Assembly (NCBI GenBank): GCA_035478795.1
Contig: DATIJJ010000094.1
Coordinates: forward strand, 1-9,829
Source: DATIJJ01 sp035478795
GTDB lineage: Bacteria > Pseudomonadota > Gammaproteobacteria > DSM-16500
Length of the DNA: 9,829 nucleotides
Reading direction: 5' to 3'
Within the stretch, counting starts at the first letter, position 1. Each line of letters opens with the position of its first letter. Shown here piece after piece: positions 5,661-9,829 of the stretch. Position numbers and translations under genes: made by a program. The notes under the pieces were generated by a model. The model was not told the DNA's origin, did not search any database, and was given only the letters and a program-made list of their open reading frames with translations.

Positions 5661-8600
5661 TTAATCCTGTTCTTTGAGTGAGACCAATGTTGCATTGCCA
5701 CCGGCAGCGGTCGTATTAATGGAAATGGCGCGCTCAACGCACAAACGCGGCAAAATGTTTGGCCCGCCTGCCTTGGGACCTGTGCCTGACAGATTTTCGC
5801 CACCAAATGGCTGGACACCGACGACTGCACCAATCATATTGCGATTGACGTAGATATTGCCAACCGGCATGCGATCCTGAATGGTTTTGACAACCGAGTC
5901 GATGCGGCTATGGATACCAAGCGTCAGGCCATAACCGGTCGCGATAATTTGTTCGAGCACATTGTCAAGATCGTTTGCAGCATAACGGATAATATGCAGA
6001 ATCGGGCCAAATACTTCCCCTTTCAACTGATTCAAATTTTTTAATTCAAACACGCAAGGTGCGAAAAAATAACCGCCTGGCAATTGTTTTGTTTCCACCT
6101 GATAAATGAGAGTGGCTTCTTTTTGCATGGCGGCAACATGGTTATTCAACATCTGCAGCGCATCTTTATCAATGACCGGCCCGATATCGGTAGAAAGCAA
6201 GGCCGGGTCACCCATGGAAAGTTCCTGCATCGCACCTTTCAGCATGTCAATCACGCGGGGTGCAATGTCTTCTTGCAGAAATAAAACACGCAGCGCCGAA
6301 CACCGTTGTCCCGCGCTGTTAAACGCAGATTGGATGACATCGGAAACGACCTGTTCGGGAAGTGCGGATGAATCGACAATCATCGCGTTTTGACCGCCGG
6401 TTTCTGCAATCAGTGGGACAATGGGTCCTGTGCGTTTGGCGAGTGACTGATTGATCAATCGCGCGGTGTCGGTGGAACCTGTAAACATCACACCGGCCAC
6501 CCGTTCATCCTGAACCAGTCCGGCACCGACGACTTCGCCACGCCCGGGTAAAAGATGCAAGGCGTTTTTCGGAATACCCGCCTGATGCAGAAGTTTAATC
6601 ACCTCACTTGCAATGAGCCGCGTCTGTTCAGCCGGTTTCGCGATGACTGTATTACCTGCAGCGAGCGCTGCGACAATTTGTCCGGCAAAAATTGCCATGG
6701 GAAAATTCCACGGACTGATGCAGGCAATGATACCGCGCGGGTGTAGTGAGAGTTGATTAAATTCACCGGTCGGACCTTGCAAGGTTTTCGGTTGTAAATC
6801 AAGACGTGCGCGAGCCGCATAATAGCGGCAAAAATCGACGGTTTCACGAATTTCAGAGACCCCGTCAACGAGATGCTTGCCCGCTTCCTTGCACAATAAA
6901 GTCAACAGCATGGCACTGTTTTTTTCGAAAAGATCAGCAGCCCGTTCAAGACAGAGAGCACGCTCATCCGGCGATGTTTTCCCAAAGGTTTCATTTGCTT
7001 TCGCGGCATGCTGCAGCGCATGTTGAACATCATCCGCCGTCGCTGTGTGCGAAACACCCACAATACATTCCGGGTTGGCAGGTGATACCACGGTTTTTTC
7101 GGGGGATGTGGTTAGCATCTCGCCCGAAATGATGGGGCCTGCGATCCATTGCTGTTTGTCGAGCGCATCCATTTCTTTTTTCAAGCGTTCAAGTGTTTGC
7201 ATATTTGAAAAATCAACTCCTGATGAATTTAAACGTTCCTGACCAAACAAGTGTTTCGGCAGGGGAATGAGAGGGTGGGGTTTATGGGATAATGCGCTCA
7301 TGCGTGCCACCGGATCCTGAATGAGTTTGTCAATCGGCACGGTATCATCTGCAACATGATTAATGAACGAGGAATTCGCGCCATTTTCCAATAAACGTCG
7401 AACCAGATAACACAATAAATCCTGATGTGTGCCAACCGGCGCGTAAATGCGGCAGGGCATATTGAAATCATTTTTTGAAACAACCTGATCATATAAAGTT
7501 TGTCCCATGCCATGCAAACATTGAAATTCGAATGCGCGATTCGTGCCTGCGAGTTCGAGGATGGCTGCGACCGTATAAGCATTATGGGTACCAAATTGCG
7601 GATAAAAACAGTCGGGTTCTTTCAATAATTTTTTTGCGCACGCAAGATACGAAACATCAGTTGCATTTTTGCGTGTGAAAACCGGATAATTGTCGAGACC
7701 CGACACCTGACTCGATTTGATTTCCGCATCCCAATAAGCGCCTTTCACCAGGCGAACCATTAAACGGCGTTTGTGGCGTTTGGCCAGATCCGTCAGCCAG
7801 TCGATCACAAACGGTGCGCGTTTTTGATAGGCTTGTACCGCAAGACCAAAGCCTTCCCATCCATCGAGTGCAGGATCGCTGAAAACAGCTTCAATGAGTT
7901 CGAGTGACAATTCAAGACGATCGGTTTCTTCGGCATCAACCGTGAACCCGATATGGTAGTGTCTGGCTGCTTTGGCAAGTGTTAATAATAACGGCGTCAG
8001 TTTTTTTAATACCTGATCGCGTTTGGCGAATTCATAGCGTGGATACAGCGCAGATAATTTGACGGAAATGCCAGGCCCTGTGATGTGTGTTAATTTGCTG
8101 GATGCCTTGCCGATCGTTTCAATCGCGTGTTGATAGGATTTAAAATACTGCTCTGCATCTTTTTGTGTTTTGGCGGCTTCCCCCAGCATGTCGTAGGAAT
8201 AGCGATAACCGGCTGCCTCAAAAGGCACCGCGCGTTTGAGTGCTTCTTCAATGGTGGTGCCCATCACAAATTGTTTGCCGATACCTTTCATGCTCATCAA
8301 AATAAACGGATGAATGAGATAGCTGCCTGCCCGGCTGAAAAAATGAGGCCGTGTTGAAAAAGACGCGTATATTTTTCCGGCGATAAATAAGGCAAGCGTG
8401 GCTGCATTCACAAAAAGTGAATTTTTTTTGTTGAAGTGACGTAACCAGTGGGCTGTTGAAATTTTATCGCTGATGAGACGATTTTGCGTTGCCCGATCGG
8501 GAATGCGTAACAGTGCTTCCGCAAGACACATGAGTGCAATGCCTTCGTCGCTCGAGAGATCATACGCGTGTAAAAAAGCATCGAGGCTACCGTGTTTTTT

Positions 8601-8783
8601 ACGGTTGAGTCGGGTGCCCTTGACGAGTGTTGCTGCGGTTTTCTGAATGCGTTCGAGCGCATCCGGTGGCAGGGTCGCCTCTTTGATCAGAGGAGCAAGG
8701 CAAGCGGTCTCATCCGCCCGGTAAGCGTTGGTAATGGCATTCATGAACGGCGAGCGTTCGGGTATGGCATTGGCAAAGATCAT
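5661..8783 (-). CDS. putA: Bifunctional proline dehydrogenase / P5C dehydrogenase PutA
   Basis: PutA oxidises proline to glutamate in two steps, passing electrons to the membrane quinone pool and to NAD. Numbering from the chosen ATG (add 36 for the longer frame), the FAD-dependent proline dehydrogenase covers about 40-510 with VDAEETDRLEL (282-292), KGAYWDAE (347-354), FGTHNAYT (397-404) and the substrate arginines in YLVRRLLENG (462-463). The aldehyde dehydrogenase half has SPWNFP (690-695), FTGST (767-771), Glu794 in AETGGQN and nucleophile Cys828 in GQRCSALR. The C-terminal TTAAGGNA is typical. The ribbon-helix-helix repressor domain of E. coli PutA (1320 residues) is absent, so this is the short, non-regulatory type. 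The frame is open to TTG 8891, but the predicted promoter lies downstream of that codon and it lacks a ribosome site. ATG 8783 has GGAA 9 nt upstream, giving 1040 residues. Confidence 0.95.
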   Translation of the reverse strand: MIFANAIPERSPFMNAITNAYRADETACLAPLIKEATLPPDALERIQKTAATLVKGTRLNRKKHGSLDAFLHAYDLSSDEGIALMCLAEALLRIPDRATQNRLISDKISTAHWLRHFNKKNSLFVNAATLALFIAGKIYASFSTRPHFFSRAGSYLIHPFILMSMKGIGKQFVMGTTIEEALKRAVPFEAAGYRYSYDMLGEAAKTQKDAEQYFKSYQHAIETIGKASSKLTHITGPGISVKLSALYPRYEFAKRDQVLKKLTPLLLTLAKAARHYHIGFTVDAEETDRLELSLELIEAVFSDPALDGWEGFGLAVQAYQKRAPFVIDWLTDLAKRHKRRLMVRLVKGAYWDAEIKSSQVSGLDNYPVFTRKNATDVSYLACAKKLLKEPDCFYPQFGTHNAYTVAAILELAGTNRAFEFQCLHGMGQTLYDQVVSKNDFNMPCRIYAPVGTHQDLLCYLVRRLLENGANSSFINHVADDTVPIDKLIQDPVARMSALSHKPHPLIPLPKHLFGQERLNSSGVDFSNMQTLERLKKEMDALDKQQWIAGPIISGEMLTTSPEKTVVSPANPECIVGVSHTATADDVQHALQHAAKANETFGKTSPDERALCLERAADLFEKNSAMLLTLLCKEAGKHLVDGVSEIRETVDFCRYYAARARLDLQPKTLQGPTGEFNQLSLHPRGIIACISPWNFPMAIFAGQIVAALAAGNTVIAKPAEQTRLIASEVIKLLHQAGIPKNALHLLPGRGEVVGAGLVQDERVAGVMFTGSTDTARLINQSLAKRTGPIVPLIAETGGQNAMIVDSSALPEQVVSDVIQSAFNSAGQRCSALRVLFLQEDIAPRVIDMLKGAMQELSMGDPALLSTDIGPVIDKDALQMLNNHVAAMQKEATLIYQVETKQLPGGYFFAPCVFELKNLNQLKGEVFGPILHIIRYAANDLDNVLEQIIATGYGLTLGIHSRIDSVVKTIQDRMPVGNIYVNRNMIGAVVGVQPFGGENLSGTGPKAGGPNILPRLCVERAISINTTAAGGNATLVSLKEQD

Positions 8784-8831
8784 ATTCGTGTATTCCGATT
8801 GTTTGTGTATCTTATGCGCAAGGTTTTTAGG

Positions 8832-8837
8832 TATACT
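8832..8837 (+). promoter_or_regulatory. Candidate -10 box of rnt
   Basis: TATACT at 8832-8837, preceded by AGG, lies 39 bp before the rnt start at 8877. No convincing -35 sits at 16-18 bp. Transcription would begin near 8844, inside the leader of the divergent putA transcript. Confidence 0.4.
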
Positions 8838-8867
8838 CTGGCGCTTCAGAAATGAATTGAGCAGGGA

Positions 8868-8873
8868 ATTATA
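8868..8873 (-). promoter_or_regulatory. Candidate -10 box of putA
   Basis: The minus strand reads AGGTATAAT, with TATAAT at 8868-8873. The -35 position 17 bp upstream is only a T-run, so activity may depend on an activator. The start point would be near 8861, leaving a leader of about 78 nt before ATG 8783. It overlaps the ribosome site region of rnt on the other strand. Confidence 0.45.
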
Positions 8874-8876
8874 CCT

Positions 8877-9494
8877 TTGTCGATCAAACAAAAAAAGTTG
8901 AATGCTGCAACGCGCTTCCGCGGATTGTTGCCGGTGGTGGTGGATATGGAAACCACGGGGCTGAATCCCACGACCGACGGGTTGCTGGAAGTCGGGGTGG
9001 TGACCTTAAGTCTCAATACTGAAAACCAGTGGCAACCGGCGGAGACGCTTTTTTATCATGTCGAACCCTTTGTGGATGCGAGGCTGGATCCGGAGGCATT
9101 GGCCATTACGGGTATTGACCCGGACAATCCGTTGCGTTTTGCGCTGCCGGAGCAGCAGGTGCTGCATCTGATTTTTTCGCGGATCAATGAATTGCTTTTG
9201 GAAACCGGTTGTCAGCGTGCGGTGCTTGTCGGGCATAATGCCTGGTTTGATCTGGCTTTTTTGCAGGCGGCGATTAAACGGTGTCATTTTCGTCGTTCGC
9301 CATTTCATTCCTTTACTACGCTGGATACGGCGACATTGTCGGCACTTGTTCTGGGTGAAACGGTGCTGGCGAGAGCAGTCAGGGCGGCTAAAATTCCCTT
9401 TGATGTCAATCAGGCGCATTGTGCGGCGTACGATGCGTGGAAAACGGCGGAATTGTTTTGTTATATGGTGAATAAGGTGACGGGGTTGTTGTAA
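8877..9494 (+). CDS. rnt: Ribonuclease T
   Basis: RNase T is a DEDDh 3'-5' exoribonuclease that trims tRNA and other stable RNA 3' ends and works as a dimer. The 205-residue product carries all catalytic residues at the E. coli numbers: D23 and E25 (VDMETTG), D125 (HNAWFD), H181 and D186 (QAHCAAYD). HVEPFVDARLDPEALAITGIDP is family-typical. Of the substrate-stacking residues, E73, F124 and F146 are kept, but E. coli F29 and F77 are L29 and I77. The start is TTG at 8877, supported by AGGGA (8863-8867, 9 nt spacing), with no ATG or GTG in a fitting place. It is divergent from putA. No intrinsic terminator is evident after the stop. Confidence 0.95.
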   Translation: MSIKQKKLNAATRFRGLLPVVVDMETTGLNPTTDGLLEVGVVTLSLNTENQWQPAETLFYHVEPFVDARLDPEALAITGIDPDNPLRFALPEQQVLHLIFSRINELLLETGCQRAVLVGHNAWFDLAFLQAAIKRCHFRRSPFHSFTTLDTATLSALVLGETVLARAVRAAKIPFDVNQAHCAAYDAWKTAELFCYMVNKVTGLL

Positions 9495-9624
9495 GAGGGT
9501 GGGAAATTAAAAAATTCATTATTAATCATGAAGATAGACAATTTTTGGTCAAAATCGCAAACTGGCTGAAAAATAAAATTATTAATGTATTCAACAAGTT
9601 ATAAAAATTCGACGTCATGCAGCT
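9495..9624. other. AT-rich intergenic DNA, no supported gene
   Basis: This stretch after rnt is strongly AT-rich, with the motif ATTATTAAT occurring twice. A frame from 9476 to a TAA at 9600-9602 is open for about 42 codons but has no standard start with a ribosome site. ATG at 9530 opens only 13 codons. I see no terminator, tRNA or recognisable gene here. Confidence 0.5.
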
Positions 9625-9654
9625 TTGTTGGGAATCAAAATTTCACTGTATAAT
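9625..9654 (+). promoter_or_regulatory. Candidate promoter ahead of the structured right-end segment
   Basis: TTGTTG (9625-9630) and TATAAT (9649-9654) are 18 bp apart. Transcription would start near 9661 and run through three potential hairpins towards the right edge. Nothing coding is seen in the 169 bp that follow. Confidence 0.55.
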
Positions 9655-9660
9655 CATATG

Positions 9661-9829
9661 GTTGCATGTTTTTTCTCAGTCTGGATAGCTGTTGTTCTAT
9701 CTGGCGTTCCCCCCTTCCTTTCCTTCCCCCACAAAACGGGGGGAAGGGACCCACGGTAGCGAGGCCATTGTTGTATATCCGAGCCGCGACCGTCAGGGAG
9801 TGTTACAGGTGTTGTTTTAATTTCATGAT
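9661..9829 (+). ncRNA. Possible structured RNA, leader or dispersed repeat (unidentified)
   Basis: Three potential hairpins follow the promoter. CTGGATAG (9681-9688) pairs with CTATCTGG (9697-9704), with two G-T pairs. CCTTCCCCC (9722-9730) pairs with GGGGGAAGG (9739-9747) around a short A-rich loop. CCCACGGT-A-GCG (9750-9761) pairs with CGC-G-ACCGT plus a CA bulge and GGG (9785-9798). No long reading frame is present. I match it to no tRNA, tmRNA, 6S, RNase P or riboswitch class that I know. The second and third hairpins also have the look of a dispersed intergenic repeat. The segment continues to or beyond the edge, so a downstream gene leader is equally possible. Confidence 0.35.
9710..9730 (+). 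repeat. Perfect 21-nt polypyrimidine mirror repeat
   Basis: Bases 9710-9730 are only C and T and read the same in both directions on one strand: five C, TTCC, TTT, CCTT, five C, centred on T9720. Pyrimidine mirror repeats of this kind can adopt intramolecular triplex (H-DNA) under negative supercoiling. The following GGGGGGAAGGG (9738-9748) is complementary to its second half, so a hairpin competes with a triplex. Confidence 0.85.

Noticed and set aside
8783..8891. PutA start at TTG 8891
   Set aside because: There is no ribosome site before it, it overlaps rnt head to head, and the best -10 box lies downstream of it; homology to PutA begins only around ITNAYRADET, after ATG 8783.
9476..9602. 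42-codon frame after rnt, whose C-terminal half looks like an amphipathic helix
   Set aside because: It has no ATG, GTG or TTG start with a ribosome site in a sensible place, the region is AT-rich, and the composition alone can produce Lys/Ile/Asn-rich peptides.
9722..9749. G/C hairpin after rnt considered as the rnt terminator
   Set aside because: It lies over 220 bp from the rnt stop, beyond a new promoter, and has no T-run after it.
9661..9829. Riboswitch (TPP, cobalamin, FMN or guanidine) in the right-end segment
   Set aside because: None of the conserved core strings of these classes that I can recall is present.
1..9829. CRISPR array, insertion sequence or transposase
   Set aside because: No spaced direct repeats, terminal inverted repeat pairs or transposase-like frames are seen anywhere in the window.

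Overview
The window reads as chromosomal DNA of a gammaproteobacterium, possibly from the Legionellales (Legionella/Coxiella-like). The support is a dapA gene followed by a BamC/NlpB-type lipoprotein gene, an RNase T whose catalytic residues fall at the E. coli numbers, a DinJ-YafQ module, and a PutA without the DNA-binding domain. The order-level placement is an inference and is not secure.

Left part (1-1535), accessory in character. A reading frame on the minus strand starts at 826 and stays open to the window edge (275 codons visible). It encodes an unrecognised membrane protein and contains a perfect 18-bp palindrome shaped like a bidirectional terminator. It is followed on the plus strand by a dinJ-yafQ toxin-antitoxin operon with a near-consensus promoter whose -10 box lies inside a short inverted repeat. 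The toxin ends 13 bp from the 3' end of a tRNA-Ser(CGA) gene, so this side looks like DNA acquired at a tRNA integration site.

Middle (1536-5653), core genes. On the minus strand are dapA, a 79-residue lipoprotein corresponding only to the N-terminal segment of BamC, and then tRNA-Ser with its own promoter. Divergent from dapA, a GT39/GT83 (ArnT-like) membrane glycosyltransferase and a 68-residue coiled-coil protein form a plus-strand operon. That operon meets a zinc-type CDF exporter gene tail to tail, 4 bp apart.

Right part (5654-9829). The CDF gene is the second gene of a minus-strand operon whose first gene is the bifunctional proline catabolic enzyme PutA (7-bp gap). putA and rnt (RNase T) are divergent. 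Their predicted promoters face each other across about 30 bp and put each start site inside the other's leader, which argues that PutA starts at the ATG at 8783 and not at the upstream TTG. After rnt come about 130 bp of AT-rich DNA without a supported gene, then a good promoter and a run of three potential RNA hairpins, one of them built on a perfect polypyrimidine mirror repeat. This last segment is the least explained part of the window: it could be a small RNA, a regulatory leader, or a dispersed structured repeat.
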